From Acidibrevibacterium fodinaquatile (GTDB taxonomy: Bacteria > Pseudomonadota > Alphaproteobacteria > Acetobacterales > Acetobacteraceae), in NCBI RefSeq assembly GCF_003352165.1, contig NZ_CP029176.1, forward strand, positions 3,843,407 through 3,907,406: a stretch of DNA of 64,000 nt, written 5' to 3'. Position numbers and translations under genes: made by a program. Position 1 is the first letter of the stretch. Every line of letters starts with the position of its first letter. Of this stretch, positions 1 to 9,073 are shown piece by piece. Under the pieces are notes generated by a model. The model made no database searches. It was not told the origin of the DNA and worked only from the letters and a program-made list of their open reading frames with translations.

Positions 1-1072
1 AGCGCACCGAGCCCAGGAACAAGAGGATCATCAGCGCCGTCAGCACCGCGGCGATGAGCGCCTCACGCACCACGCCCTCGATCGCCGCGCGCACGAACAC
101 CGATTGGTCGCCGACGAGATGGAGTTCCATGCCCTTGGGCACGGTCTCCTCGATCAGCGGCATGCGATCCTTCACGCCCTGGACGATGTCGAGGGTGGAG
201 ACCGCGCCGGCCTTGACCACCGGCATCAGGATCGCGCGCTCGCCATTCACCCGCACCATGTTGGTTTGCGGAATGGCGCCGTCATGGACGTAGGCGATGT
301 CCTTCATATAGATGACGGTGCCGTTGGCTTTCTTGATCGGAAAATCGTTCATCTCGGGGATGCTGCGCGGCTGATCCGTCAGCATCATCGCCCATTCATA
401 TTTGCCGATCTTCTGCGTCCCGGTGGGCAGAATGAGGTTCTGCTGGTTGAGCTGATTGACGACATCTTGTGGTGATAGCCCGTTGGCCTGCATCTCCTCT
501 GGGTTGAGATCGGCGATCACCATGCGGTATTTGCCGCCATACGGCGTCAGGATCGCGGTCCCCTGCACCGAGGCCAAAGCCGGTCGGATCACGTTATTGG
601 CATAGTCGAACAGGATCGTCTCCGGCACCGTCGTGCTGGAGGCGGTCATTGAAATCACGGGGATGGAGGCGGCATCGTAAAACAACACGTAGGGCGGCAC
701 CGAACCGCGCGGGAAGAAGCTCAGCACCACCTGCGCCGTCGCCGTCACCTCCGACAACGCCGCCGAGATATCGACGTGGTTGTCGAAAAAGATCTTCACG
801 ATACCGTAATCGATCATCGAATTGGATTCGATATGCTCGATATCGACCGTGGTCGCCATCACCGTGCGTTCGAAGAAGTAGACGAAGCGGCCAGAGACAT
901 CGGCTGGCATCATGCCGTTATATTGGAACACCACCGCGACGACCGGAATGTCGATCGAGGGGAACACATCCTTCGGCGTGCGAACGGCCGAGATGGTGCC
1001 GAACAGAAGAATCAGAATCGCAAGGACGACGAACGTATAGGGCCGCCGCAACGCGACTTGAACAATCCACAT
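1..1072 (-). CDS. RND-family efflux transporter permease, N-terminal part (gene runs off the left edge)
   Basis: Reading the complement from an ATG at 1072 gives an open frame to the window edge, about 357 residues, starting MWIVQVALRRPYTFVV. It has the family's first transmembrane helix (about residues 12-30), the early motif RTPKDVFPSIDIPVV, and the large periplasmic porter region. A second hydrophobic stretch (ALIAAVLTALMILLFLGSVR) begins at the edge. Members of the AcrB/MexB (HAE1) family are about 1,000-1,060 residues, so roughly two thirds is missing on the left. They are inner-membrane, proton-driven pumps working with a membrane fusion protein and an outer-membrane channel. No adaptor gene lies upstream in this window, so it may lie downstream, outside. 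A six-codon ORF ends TAATG on the start codon. The frame lies opposite several meaningless plus-strand ORFs. Confidence 0.9.
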   Translation of the reverse strand, partial: MWIVQVALRRPYTFVVLAILILLFGTISAVRTPKDVFPSIDIPVVAVVFQYNGMMPADVSGRFVYFFERTVMATTVDIEHIESNSMIDYGIVKIFFDNHVDISAALSEVTATAQVVLSFFPRGSVPPYVLFYDAASIPVISMTASSTTVPETILFDYANNVIRPALASVQGTAILTPYGGKYRMVIADLNPEEMQANGLSPQDVVNQLNQQNLILPTGTQKIGKYEWAMMLTDQPRSIPEMNDFPIKKANGTVIYMKDIAYVHDGAIPQTNMVRVNGERAILMPVVKAGAVSTLDIVQGVKDRMPLIEETVPKGMELHLVGDQSVFVRAAIEGVVREALIAAVLTALMILLFLGSVR

Positions 1073-1449
1073 TATGCCGTCCGTGTCGCCATCTGTACAG
1101 GAAACACCGCCTCGTCGCGCGGCGTGCGCGGAAGGCTGGTGAGCACGGCCGACGGTATTGGCAAACGCGCGAGGCGTGAATTAAAAATTCGTTCAATGTG
1201 TTGACGCTATCTGTGAACTTTATAAAGTTTGCTTAATAGGCTCCGTCGTCTGTGCGCCCGGCCGCGCGGCGTTTCATTCTCTGGATTTGCAACGACTTTG
1301 GGGGCGATGCCAAGAGATGAGGCCGATCAGACGAAAGATGCGGTCATCCGGGTGGAAACATAAAAATGACGTCAGTCCAAAAAATCATACTCGCTGACCA
1401 CGACGCACCTGCAACTTACTGATGCTCGTGATGTTTTAAGAACTAGCGG
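1073..1449. promoter_or_regulatory. Intergenic region upstream of the efflux gene with two AT-rich palindromes
   Basis: No convincing gene is seen in these 377 bases. Two perfect palindromes stand out against the GC-rich background: AACTTTATAAAGTT at 1216-1229, and GAATT-AAA-AATTC at 1178-1190. Both are 100-160 bp upstream of the efflux gene start and are plausible operator or promoter elements for it; many RND operons are controlled by TetR-type repressors that bind such palindromes. No regulator gene is adjacent in the window. The function is inferred. Confidence 0.35.
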
Positions 1450-2373
1450 TCAAACTCGGGCCCGGCGCATGTCAGGAAAGCGCAAAGCGGCGATCAAGTC
1501 GGTGCGCTCGGCGCGGCAGGCGATATAGTTGGGGCCGAGAAAATCCTCATCGGCGAGGGTGTATTCCTTGAACATCACCCCCTCAGGATAGAGCTTTCCA
1601 ACCACAAAGCCGCGCGCGGTGAAAAACTTATAGTAATCCTCCAGAAAATCGCGGGTTTTGAGGTTGATTTCGCCATATTCGAACTGCACCAAGTCTATCG
1701 CGTTGCGGGCGAACGCGTTTTGGAAGCCGTTAAGCACCGAAAATTCCGCCCCTTCGACGTCAATTTTGAGAAAATCGAGATGCGCAATCCCGTGCTCGGC
1801 AAGAAACGCATCGCCGGTGGTGATGCGTGCCGCGACCTCGGCGATCGTTGCATCATCATTCCCGTCAGAGGAAATTGCGACGGCGTCGCGGAGCGTGCTG
1901 TTGGCGGTATCGTCACGCGGCGAGAGATAGACCGTGATTTCCCCCTCATGATCGCCGAGCCCGAAGGGGTGGATGGTGAGACGCGCCCCGAACGGCGCCG
2001 CGTTGACGGCGAGGGCTTCGGCGGTTGCGGGCGTGATCTCGAAGGCGTGAAGGTGTGCGTTGGGCACCAATTCGGCGGCGGCGAGCGACCAATCGCCGAT
2101 ATTCGCACCGACATCGAACAGCACCGATGGCTTGAACGGCGCCAGTGCCGCGAGCAGCGCCGCCTCGCCATTCAGATGGACGTCATAGTGCCGGTTTTTC
2201 CACGCCTCGACGCATTGCTGCGAGAATGCGGCGAAAGCCTGCGTGCGAGGAGCGCCGCGATCGCGCATCACCCGCCGCGCGAGCCACGCCGCGTTCCCCG
2301 GCCCCATCCGCGTAATCAAGCGAGCAAGCACGCGGATTTGAAATTCCGCCGTTAATCTGGTGAAATTAGGCAT
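1450..2373 (-). CDS. FkbM family SAM-dependent methyltransferase
   Basis: This protein of about 307 residues has the FkbM-type class I methyltransferase core. VLFDVGANIGDWSLAA is the SAM-binding loop, LHAFEITPATAEAL is the acidic end of strand 2, and LDFLKIDVEGAEFSVLNGF is the family's hallmark region. FkbM enzymes O-methylate sugars or small molecules and are common in polysaccharide loci. The start is set at MPNFTRL (ATG at 2373), with a GAGGG about 12 bases upstream. A longer reading frame to 2442 would run into the divergent glycosyltransferase. It sits at the outer end of the exopolysaccharide locus, which suggests glycan methylation, but the acceptor is unknown. Confidence 0.85.
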   Translation of the reverse strand: MPNFTRLTAEFQIRVLARLITRMGPGNAAWLARRVMRDRGAPRTQAFAAFSQQCVEAWKNRHYDVHLNGEAALLAALAPFKPSVLFDVGANIGDWSLAAAELVPNAHLHAFEITPATAEALAVNAAPFGARLTIHPFGLGDHEGEITVYLSPRDDTANSTLRDAVAISSDGNDDATIAEVAARITTGDAFLAEHGIAHLDFLKIDVEGAEFSVLNGFQNAFARNAIDLVQFEYGEINLKTRDFLEDYYKFFTARGFVVGKLYPEGVMFKEYTLADEDFLGPNYIACRAERTDLIAALRFPDMRRARV

Positions 2374-3394
2374 GAATGACACAACCCTCGAACAAAACGC
2401 GCGCGCCGGGATGACGCTTTCGATCGGCGTCGTCGTGCCCACCTATAATCGCGCCGGCTTTCTTCCCGAAACCCTCGACGCCATTCTCGGCCAGACACGG
2501 CCGCCGGACGCGATCGTCGTCGTCGATGACGGCTCGACCGACGAGACGCCATCCGTCCTCGCCCGCTATGCACCAAGGGTCAAGGCGCTGCGGATCACGA
2601 ATTCTGGTGAACTGGTCGCGCGCAACACCGGCGTTGCGGCGCTCGCGACCGATCTCGTCGCGTTTTGCGATAGCGACGATCTCTGGCGCCCGGGTTTCCT
2701 CGCGGCGATGGAAGCGTTGTGGCGGGCGGAACCCGGCACCCGCGCCGCCTACGGCGATTTCGTCATCGTCCGCGACGGCGTCTGGGAAGAGACGAGCAAA
2801 TTCGCCAGCGCGCCGCCGGGGTTCTGGGAGGGTCTGCGCCCGCTCGGCGCGGAAAGCGGCGTGTTCGATGCGCCGATCATCGCGCGCCTGATCGCCTTTC
2901 AGCCGTTTTTCCCCTCCGCCATGGTCGTCGATCGGCGGTATTTCCAGTCGGTCGGCGGCTGGGACGAAGCGGTGAGCCGGACCGTCGGCATGGATTTCGC
3001 AACCCATCTCCGCAACGCCGAACACCCGCCGCTCGGCGTCCTGCGCGCGCCGCTGGTCGGCATCAGGAAACATGGCGACAATTACTCCGCCGATGTCCAG
3101 AAAATGAATCTCGGCGATGCCCGCGTCCTCGAACATGTGCTGCGCACGCGCCCGAGCCTTGCCCCGCATGCGGCGCTGATCCGGGCGAGCATCGCGCGGC
3201 GCCGGCGGGAGGCGTTGGAGACCGCGTTTGCCCGCCGCGATTTCGCCGCCGTGCGCGAAATCCATGCCCTTCTGCCGGCCGCCGAGCGGGGCGGGAAAAT
3301 CGCCGTCAAACATGCCGTCGCGACCTTGCCGGCGGCCCTCGCGAACCCGCTTGCCACCCTGCTGTCCGCCGCCGGCTCGGCGCGCGCGCGATAG
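2372..3394 (+). CDS. Glycosyltransferase family 2
   Basis: About 340 residues with a GT-A fold N-terminus: SIGVVVPTYNRAGFLPETLDAIL, then VVVDDGSTDETPSVL (nucleotide-sugar binding) and VAFCDSDDLWRPGF, which holds the DxD-like metal site. The C-terminal third is rich in Ala and Arg and has no recognisable domain. It is transcribed divergently from the FkbM gene; with ATG at 2372 the two start codons overlap head to head. A second ATG at 2411 (MTLSIGVVVP) puts the first beta strand at the very N-terminus and is a good alternative. Neither has a strong Shine-Dalgarno sequence. It probably adds a sugar during assembly of the exopolysaccharide encoded next door. It is the only plus-strand gene in the left arm and is convergent with xrtA. 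Confidence 0.87.
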   Translation: MNDTTLEQNARAGMTLSIGVVVPTYNRAGFLPETLDAILGQTRPPDAIVVVDDGSTDETPSVLARYAPRVKALRITNSGELVARNTGVAALATDLVAFCDSDDLWRPGFLAAMEALWRAEPGTRAAYGDFVIVRDGVWEETSKFASAPPGFWEGLRPLGAESGVFDAPIIARLIAFQPFFPSAMVVDRRYFQSVGGWDEAVSRTVGMDFATHLRNAEHPPLGVLRAPLVGIRKHGDNYSADVQKMNLGDARVLEHVLRTRPSLAPHAALIRASIARRRREALETAFARRDFAAVREIHALLPAAERGGKIAVKHAVATLPAALANPLATLLSAAGSARAR

Positions 3395-3402
3395 TTTCCC
3401 CC

Positions 3403-4908
3403 TCATCGCGCCGCCGCCGAAGCGGTGGCGAGCGTGGTGGCGAGGTCGGGCATGGCCGCGAGGAAAGCCTCGAGCTTTGTCGCCGCCGCCGCCTCGCCGA
3501 TCGCGCCGGCCGGCGCCAGCACCGCGATCAGCGGCACGCCGCCCGCAGCGCCAATCCCGAGACTGCGCGACGCTTGGCGCAGGCGGAGCGTGATCCCCGG
3601 CCCGGTGGGCTCACCCGCCAGCCACAAGGCGCCGGCGACGACGCGAAACGGTGCCTCGGTCTCCGCCCGGGTCGCGATCAGCCGCCAGGGTTTTGCGGGG
3701 AGCGGCGAAATCACCGCATCATCGGCACCCGCTTCTCCGGTGAGCACGCGCATCACCCGCAGAACGAGGCCAGGATCGGTCCGCGCCGGCAACGCGGCGA
3801 CCGTCAGCCGGATCTCTCCGCCGGCGCACAGCAACGCGCGCGTGGTGCCGTTGGCCGCGACAAGCAAGGCTGGCCGCGTCTCGTCCGGGGCGGCGATGCA
3901 GCCGGCTGGCACCGGCAAGGCAAGCCGCACCCCGGAAGCGGCCGCCGCCCCGTCGAGCGCCATGGCGCTGAGCGGCGCGGCCAGCGCCAGGAGACCGAGC
4001 GCAAGGCCGGGCCAGAGCACCCGCGGTGCCGCAGAAGGACGGGCAGACATTGCCGGCGGCACCGCCATCGGCTCGCGGAACGGCAGCCCGCCGAGAATGA
4101 GAATAAAGGTCACGAAAGCGAAAAAACCCCAGCCATAGATCAGGTGATCAGCGGTCGCGGCGCGGGCGCTGCCAATGATGTGGCCGAGCACGACGATGCC
4201 GAGCGCGCGCATGCCATTGGCGAGCACCGGGACGATCAGGGACGCGGCGATGAAAACCAGCCGGCGCCCCGGGCTGCGATACATCACGCCGGCATAGAGC
4301 ACCCCGAAAGCGATCGAAGCGACGAGAAAGCGGAGCCCGGCGCAGGCTTCGGCGACGTAGAATTTCCCCTCTGCGATCTCGATCGAAAAACCATCCGAGA
4401 AATAGGGAATGCCGAGCAGCGTGAGACCGTGATCGATGAAGCCAAGGGTAAAATTCTGCAAAGCCGGCACGAGAAAGCCGCCGAACGGCACTAAAAAGAA
4501 CAGATAGAGCGCCGGCCAGAGCAGGCGGCGATAAAAATCCCACCCAAGACTGGCAAGCAACAAGACTTGCACCAGCGCCATCACCGCGAGTTGCCGCCCT
4601 TCCATGATCCCAAGACGCTCGGCGGCGAACCAGATCGCCGCCAGCGGCACGGCGGCGAGGAGTGCCAGCGGCCACGGCCGCGCGAACGCGCCGGCCAGCA
4701 TCGCGCGCCGCTCCCAAAGCAACCAGACGGCGATCGGCAGCACCAGAAAACCATGATTATAGGCGGTGGAATCCCACCAGGTCGCGACCGCGGCTTCGGC
4801 CTCGCGGTAAAACGCGAGCGCAAGCAGGATGAAGCCCGCCGTCAGCGCCGGCGCCGCCGGGCGAAACCCCGCCCACCACACGGGCGCCGATATCGTCGCC
4901 GGTCTCAT
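3403..4908 (-). CDS. xrtA: Exosortase A with fused C-terminal EpsI domain
   Basis: The 501-residue protein starts at ATG 4908, overlapping the TGA of the upstream gene (ATGA). Residues 1-280 form a multi-spanning membrane domain with the exosortase signature: Cys189 in EACAGLRFL, Arg234 in NGMRALGIV and His255 in DHLIYGWGF, the expected transpeptidase-like triad. After a last helix near 310-330, residues 340-501 look like the EpsI-type periplasmic domain commonly fused to or adjacent to exosortases. Exosortase A is thought to cleave PEP-CTERM tails of secreted proteins at the inner membrane, in the way sortase handles LPXTG. It is the last gene of the minus-strand arm. The PEP-CTERM protein at 49.5 kb is a candidate substrate. 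Confidence 0.93.
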   Translation of the reverse strand: MRPATISAPVWWAGFRPAAPALTAGFILLALAFYREAEAAVATWWDSTAYNHGFLVLPIAVWLLWERRAMLAGAFARPWPLALLAAVPLAAIWFAAERLGIMEGRQLAVMALVQVLLLASLGWDFYRRLLWPALYLFFLVPFGGFLVPALQNFTLGFIDHGLTLLGIPYFSDGFSIEIAEGKFYVAEACAGLRFLVASIAFGVLYAGVMYRSPGRRLVFIAASLIVPVLANGMRALGIVVLGHIIGSARAATADHLIYGWGFFAFVTFILILGGLPFREPMAVPPAMSARPSAAPRVLWPGLALGLLALAAPLSAMALDGAAAASGVRLALPVPAGCIAAPDETRPALLVAANGTTRALLCAGGEIRLTVAALPARTDPGLVLRVMRVLTGEAGADDAVISPLPAKPWRLIATRAETEAPFRVVAGALWLAGEPTGPGITLRLRQASRSLGIGAAGGVPLIAVLAPAGAIGEAAAATKLEAFLAAMPDLATTLATASAAAR

Positions 4909-6131
4909 GCTGGCACCTCCCCGCGCTTCACCGGCACCGCAGCAAATAGGGTATCGAGCGGCGCCAGCGTCTCCTCCCACGCGTAATGGCGTTGCATCGC
5001 CGCCCGCGCCGCCCGCCCGAGCCCCGGATGCCGCCCGGCGAGCACCGCCGAGGCCGCCGCGATCATCGCCGGCGCGTCGTCCGCGACCAGAAGATCGCGC
5101 CCCGGCGCGGCGGTGATCCCCTCGAACGCCGCCGGTGTCGCGAGCACCGGTCGCGCCATCGCCATCGCCTCCAAAACCTTGTTTTGGATGCCGCGGGCAA
5201 TGCGAAGCGGGGCGACGACCAAGGCGGCATGGGCAAGATAGGGCCGCGTGTCGGGCACGCGGCCAGTCACGACGACGCCAGGCAGGCGCGCAAGCTCACG
5301 CACCCCCCGCCCGGGCCGCGCGCCGACGATGTAAAATACCGGCGCCTTCCCGCCCGGCCGTGCCGCGCGCACGCCCGGCAGTACGTCTTTGGCGAACCAG
5401 ATGACGGCATCCTGGTTTGGCCGGTAATCCATGGTGCCAGTGAAGACGATTGCGGGGCTACCCTCAAGATAAGGGTTGGGAAGGCCGAGATCGGGGGCGA
5501 AACGAGCGAGATCGACGCCATTGGCGAGCGCGGTCACGCGCCCGCCAAGGTCCGGCGCCAAAAGCGCGAAATGCGCGCATTCCGCCGCCGAAACCAGCAG
5601 CGTATGGTCGAACTCGGCGGCGGCGGCGCGCTCGAGGGCAAGCAAGGTGCGCGCCTCGCGGGCATAGAGCCAGCGCCCCGGCCAGGCGCTCGCCTGTGCG
5701 TAAGCGCGCCATTTCTCGGAATCGATATCAACCATGTCGAGAATGCGCCGCCCGCCCCGCCTTCCCATCACGTAGGGCGCCATCGCCGAGGAATAGACGA
5801 ACACGTCACGAACGCCGCCGGCCCATTTGTCGGCGACCCAGCGGGCGAGGCCGCGATGATGGAAATAATCGCGCGTCAGCGCTCGCCCCGGCCGCATCGC
5901 AAGGAGTGCCGCCAGCCGCCGGCGGCGACGATGCAGCGGAAAACACGCGAGATCAGCACAAAATGTTCGCAAATCCGCGACATGCCGCCAATCTTCCGGG
6001 TCATCGATCAGACAGCCGACATGCACGCGGTGATGGCGCGCGAGATGGCGGAGGATGTGAAAGGCGCGGATCTTCTCGCCCTTGTCCGGCGGATAGGGGA
6101 TGCGATGGCTGAGAAAAAGGAGATCGGCCAT
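4905..6131 (-). CDS. TIGR03087-type glycosyltransferase associated with the XrtA/PEP-CTERM system
   Basis: The 408-residue protein begins MADLLFLSHRIPYPPDKGEKIRAF, the characteristic start of the family described as sugar transferase, PEP-CTERM/EpsH1 system associated. It has the GT-B layout: an N-terminal domain with the FLSHRIPYPPDKG loop and a C-terminal domain with IVFTGTMDYRPNQDAVIWF, then a nucleotide-binding half containing APLRIARGIQNKVLEAMAMARPV. That last motif resembles the conserved Glu region of GT4 enzymes. It should be a cytoplasmic transferase acting on the lipid-linked polysaccharide. Its stop overlaps the xrtA start by ATGA, and its start is 6 bases after the FemAB-like gene, so the two are cotranscribed. 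The donor sugar is unknown. Confidence 0.9.
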   Translation of the reverse strand: MADLLFLSHRIPYPPDKGEKIRAFHILRHLARHHRVHVGCLIDDPEDWRHVADLRTFCADLACFPLHRRRRRLAALLAMRPGRALTRDYFHHRGLARWVADKWAGGVRDVFVYSSAMAPYVMGRRGGRRILDMVDIDSEKWRAYAQASAWPGRWLYAREARTLLALERAAAAEFDHTLLVSAAECAHFALLAPDLGGRVTALANGVDLARFAPDLGLPNPYLEGSPAIVFTGTMDYRPNQDAVIWFAKDVLPGVRAARPGGKAPVFYIVGARPGRGVRELARLPGVVVTGRVPDTRPYLAHAALVVAPLRIARGIQNKVLEAMAMARPVLATPAAFEGITAAPGRDLLVADDAPAMIAAASAVLAGRHPGLGRAARAAMQRHYAWEETLAPLDTLFAAVPVKRGEVPA

Positions 6132-6137
6132 GGCGGA

Positions 6138-7181
6138 TCAGCCAGTCCCGCGCACAATCGGCGGGCCGAGGACATTGGCGAGCGCAAGCGGCAGCCGCTT
6201 CCAGGTCGCGATCATCAAACGGTATTTCGGGTTGAGCGGGTTGGTGTCGGGGATCGCCGCGCCCTCGGCGAGGAGATAGCGATAGCGGAGCGGGGTCGGC
6301 GAAAATCCCCAGTTTTTCTTGAAGGAAAACGCGCCGGTGCCAAGCTTGCTGCGTCCGAAATCAAAGAGCCGCACACCGCGCGCCGCAGCCCTGCGCATCA
6401 CCTCCCAATACATGAAATCATTCGCCGCCCGCGAGCGCGCCCGTTCGGTGCCGCCGCCGTAATAGGGCAGAACCTCGTCACGAAAATAGAAATTCAGCAC
6501 CGCCGCAACCGGCGCCCCGTCATCGAGGACGGTGAGGATATCGGCGCAATCGGCGAAAATCTCGAGCAGCAGGCGGAAATAGCGGCGGGAAAACACCGGG
6601 GTGCCGAGATTGCGCACGCTCTCGGCATAAATCCGATAAAACGGATCGATGCTCGCGTCGACGCGCGAGGCCAGCCCGTTGCCGATGCCCTTGCGCACCA
6701 TCGCCCGCTGCTTGCGCGGGATCGCTTGGAGATTGGCCTCGTCGTCCTCGGTGATCGGCTTGCGGAATGTGACATAGCGCGCCGGCCCCTCGACCCAGCC
6801 ATCGGCGAGCGGCGCGGCCTCGGCGGGACCATGGCGAAATTCGACGCTTGGAACGCCGCATGCGCGCATTTTGTCGGCGGCATAGGCGGTGAGGGCGGCG
6901 GCAGCTTCATCGTCGGCGGCGAGCGGGCCGCCATAGACGCAAAACGGGGTTGAAACCAGCGCATTGCCGAACAGCAGCGAGGTCTTGTGAAACAGCGGCA
7001 AGACGCCAACGATGGCGCCATCGCGTTCGGCGAAGGCATAAAGCGGCGCATGGCCGAAAGCGCGCGCAATCACGTCACGCCAAGCGGCGCGATGAAAAAA
7101 CGTGCTGGCGGGGAAGGCGGCAACGAACGCATCCCAAGCGGCGTCAGCGCGTTCGGTCAGCGGTTTGACGGTGACGGCCAT
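6138..7181 (-). CDS. FemAB-like protein of the XrtA/PEP-CTERM system
   Basis: The start is set at ATG 7181 (MAVTVKPLTERADAAWDAFV), 5 bases after the deacetylase gene, giving 347 residues. A longer frame to 7460 would be an out-of-frame read into the deacetylase. The protein has a double GNAT-like fold of the FemAB type. The C-terminal half carries AVLNFYFRDEVLPYYGGG, ANDFMYWEVMRRAAARGVRLFDFGRSK and GTGAFSFKKNWGF, the features of the TIGR03019 family found beside exosortase A. FemAB enzymes transfer aminoacyl groups from tRNA in Gram-positive cell walls. Here the substrate is not known, and a glycan or peptide acylation role is only an inference from the fold and location. Confidence 0.9.
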   Translation of the reverse strand: MAVTVKPLTERADAAWDAFVAAFPASTFFHRAAWRDVIARAFGHAPLYAFAERDGAIVGVLPLFHKTSLLFGNALVSTPFCVYGGPLAADDEAAAALTAYAADKMRACGVPSVEFRHGPAEAAPLADGWVEGPARYVTFRKPITEDDEANLQAIPRKQRAMVRKGIGNGLASRVDASIDPFYRIYAESVRNLGTPVFSRRYFRLLLEIFADCADILTVLDDGAPVAAVLNFYFRDEVLPYYGGGTERARSRAANDFMYWEVMRRAAARGVRLFDFGRSKLGTGAFSFKKNWGFSPTPLRYRYLLAEGAAIPDTNPLNPKYRLMIATWKRLPLALANVLGPPIVRGTG

Positions 7182-7186
7182 CCGGA

Positions 7187-8041
7187 TCAGGCGGCCAATT
7201 GCGCGGCGAAGACGCGGTCCATCCGATCCCAGGCGAAATCGCGCAAAAGCCGCTCGAGACGTCCGGCGGTCTGCGCGAGATTGACGTAATGGCGGAAGCG
7301 GGCGCGGCGCGAGAGCCCCGCGACGCGCGGCTGGGCGGCGTCGATCTCCCAGGGATGGATATAGAAAATCCCGGCGCGCCGCTCCTGCCGATTGAGCCGG
7401 GCGAGACCCTGGCGAAACAGGCGGTAAGGCAGGAGCCGGAAATAGCCGCCGCCCGCGCACGGCAGATTGCGCCCGAGCAGGCGGATGGTGGTCATCGGAA
7501 TTTCCCAGAGCGCGCCATCGGCGGTGCGGAATGGCGTGCGCGGCGCCTCGGGCATGCCGTAAAGATCATGGTGGATCGGATAGACGCTGGAACTATAGCG
7601 ATAGCCCTGTTCGGCAAGCACCGAGAAAGCCCAGGGGTTGCGCTGATTGATCGAAAATGTCGGGGCGCGATAGCCCGCGACCGCGACCCCGCCAATCTGT
7701 TCGAGAATGGTCTTGGTGCGCGCGATATCGGCGGCGAAGGAGGCGGGGTCGAGGCGATCGACGCGGATATGGTCATAGCCGTGGCTCGCCAATTCATGCC
7801 CGGCGGCGACGATCCGCCGCACCATCGCGGGATGACGCTCGGCGATCCAGCCGAGGGTGAAGAAGGTGCCGCGCACCCCGGCCGCCGCGAAGCGATCGAG
7901 AAGGCGCGCGACATTGTCCTCGACCCGGCAGGCGATGCCGTCCCAATCGGCGCGCGCGATCACGGAAGACAGCGCCTGGACCTGGAAATAATCCTCGACA
8001 TCGACCGTCATTGCATTGGCGATCGCCGTGCTTTCGCCCAT
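7187..8041 (-). CDS. Polysaccharide deacetylase of the XrtA system
   Basis: A 284-residue NodB-fold hydrolase. TVDVEDYFQVQAL near the N-terminus carries the catalytic and metal Asp residues, HELASHGYDHIRVDRL the metal-binding His pair, and AGYRAPTFSIN the conserved Arg motif. It matches the XrtA-associated deacetylases (TIGR03006), which remove N-acetyl groups from polysaccharide. ATG 8041 is preceded by a strong GGAGGGG about 8 bases upstream. A GTG at 8071 overlapping the ATPase stop (GTGATC around the TGA at 8070-8068) is an alternative that would add 10 residues. No signal peptide is evident, so the site of action is uncertain. It lies between the ATPase and FemAB genes in one tight operon. 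Confidence 0.92.
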   Translation of the reverse strand: MGESTAIANAMTVDVEDYFQVQALSSVIARADWDGIACRVEDNVARLLDRFAAAGVRGTFFTLGWIAERHPAMVRRIVAAGHELASHGYDHIRVDRLDPASFAADIARTKTILEQIGGVAVAGYRAPTFSINQRNPWAFSVLAEQGYRYSSSVYPIHHDLYGMPEAPRTPFRTADGALWEIPMTTIRLLGRNLPCAGGGYFRLLPYRLFRQGLARLNRQERRAGIFYIHPWEIDAAQPRVAGLSRRARFRHYVNLAQTAGRLERLLRDFAWDRMDRVFAAQLAA

Positions 8042-8067
8042 CACGCGCGCCCCTCCCCTCTCACCGA

Positions 8068-9066
8068 TCACCGCTTGAGACCGATATCGCTGCCGAGCAG
8101 GTCAAGGAGACGCTCGAACACCCGCTCCCGGCGCGCCACCACCTGCTCCAGCGCCTGCACCCGCTGCAGCAGTTCGAACACCATCGAAACCTGCGGCTGT
8201 GCCGGCAGCGCGAGAGATTGGCCGGGCTCAGGCGTCACCGCGACCGGGGTTCCCGCGCCGAGATCGTCGTTCAGTTCGCGCGCCGTGGTTTCGACCATCG
8301 GCTCGCTGATCTGCGATGTCTCCTCGAGCGCGCCATAGAGCAGAACCCGCGAACAGAGCCGGTTGATGCGGCGTGGCACGCCGCCGGTGTGGCGATAGAC
8401 GGCGGCGAAGGCGCCGGCCTCGAAACTTGGGTTGCTCCCCGACCAGCCGGCGGCCTTGAGACGATACTCGATATAGGCGCGGGTCTCCTCCTCGTTCAGC
8501 GGGCCGAGATGATAGGAGGCAAGAACGCGCTGGCGGAGCTGGTCGAGATCGGGGCTCGCGAGCGTGCGGCGGAATTGCGGCTGGCCGAGCAGGATGGTTT
8601 GCAACAAGGCGTGCCCGCCATCGGTGATGTTGGAGAGCATGCGCAATTCCTCGAGCGCCGGGATGTCGAGATTCTGCACCTCGTCAACGACGAGCAGGGT
8701 GCGCCGGCCGCAAGCGCGATGGTTGCGCAGCATCGCCTCGAAGTCACGCAGCAAAGCGGCCTTGTCACTGCCATCGATCCCGAACGCGGCGGCGATCAGG
8801 CGAAAGAGATCATTGCCGGAAACCTGCGTCGTCACGATCCGCGCCAACACATAGCTCGCTTGGTCGATCTCGGAGGCGAGACGTTCGACCAGCGTCGTCT
8901 TGCCGGCGCCGACCTCGCCGGTGATGATGATGAACCCCTCCTCCTGCGACAGGCCATAGACGAGATGGGCGATGGCGCGGCTATGCACGCTCGATCCGAA
9001 GAAGAAGCGATGATCGGGGGTGAGCTGGAACGGCGGCAGCTCGAGCTTGTAGTATTCCTGGAACAT
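8068..9066 (-). CDS. AAA ATPase of the XrtA system (ExeA/GspA-like)
   Basis: The 332-residue protein starts MFQEYYKLELPPFQLTPDHRFFF, typical of ExeA/GspA-like ATPases. Walker A is GEVGAGKTT (residues 50-58), Walker B is LLVVDEVQNL and the sensor region is QTILLGQPQFR. A C-terminal stretch (about 285-325) is predicted to be helical. It corresponds to the PEP-CTERM/exosortase-associated ATPase family TIGR03015. ExeA-type ATPases help assemble or energise export machines at the inner membrane. In this operon it may power polysaccharide export, which is an inference. It lies 7 bases downstream of the outer-membrane protein gene. Confidence 0.92.
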   Translation of the reverse strand: MFQEYYKLELPPFQLTPDHRFFFGSSVHSRAIAHLVYGLSQEEGFIIITGEVGAGKTTLVERLASEIDQASYVLARIVTTQVSGNDLFRLIAAAFGIDGSDKAALLRDFEAMLRNHRACGRRTLLVVDEVQNLDIPALEELRMLSNITDGGHALLQTILLGQPQFRRTLASPDLDQLRQRVLASYHLGPLNEEETRAYIEYRLKAAGWSGSNPSFEAGAFAAVYRHTGGVPRRINRLCSRVLLYGALEETSQISEPMVETTARELNDDLGAGTPVAVTPEPGQSLALPAQPQVSMVFELLQRVQALEQVVARRERVFERLLDLLGSDIGLKR

Positions 9067-9073
9067 GCACTCG

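Noticed and set aside
918..1196. 92-codon minus-strand frame overlapping the start of the efflux gene
   Set aside because: It is out of frame with the RND gene and its product is Arg/Cys-rich without similarity to an adaptor protein.
4986..6953. 655-codon plus-strand frame opposite the TIGR03087 and FemAB genes
   Set aside because: It spans two genes on the other strand and has the low-complexity basic pattern of a shadow.
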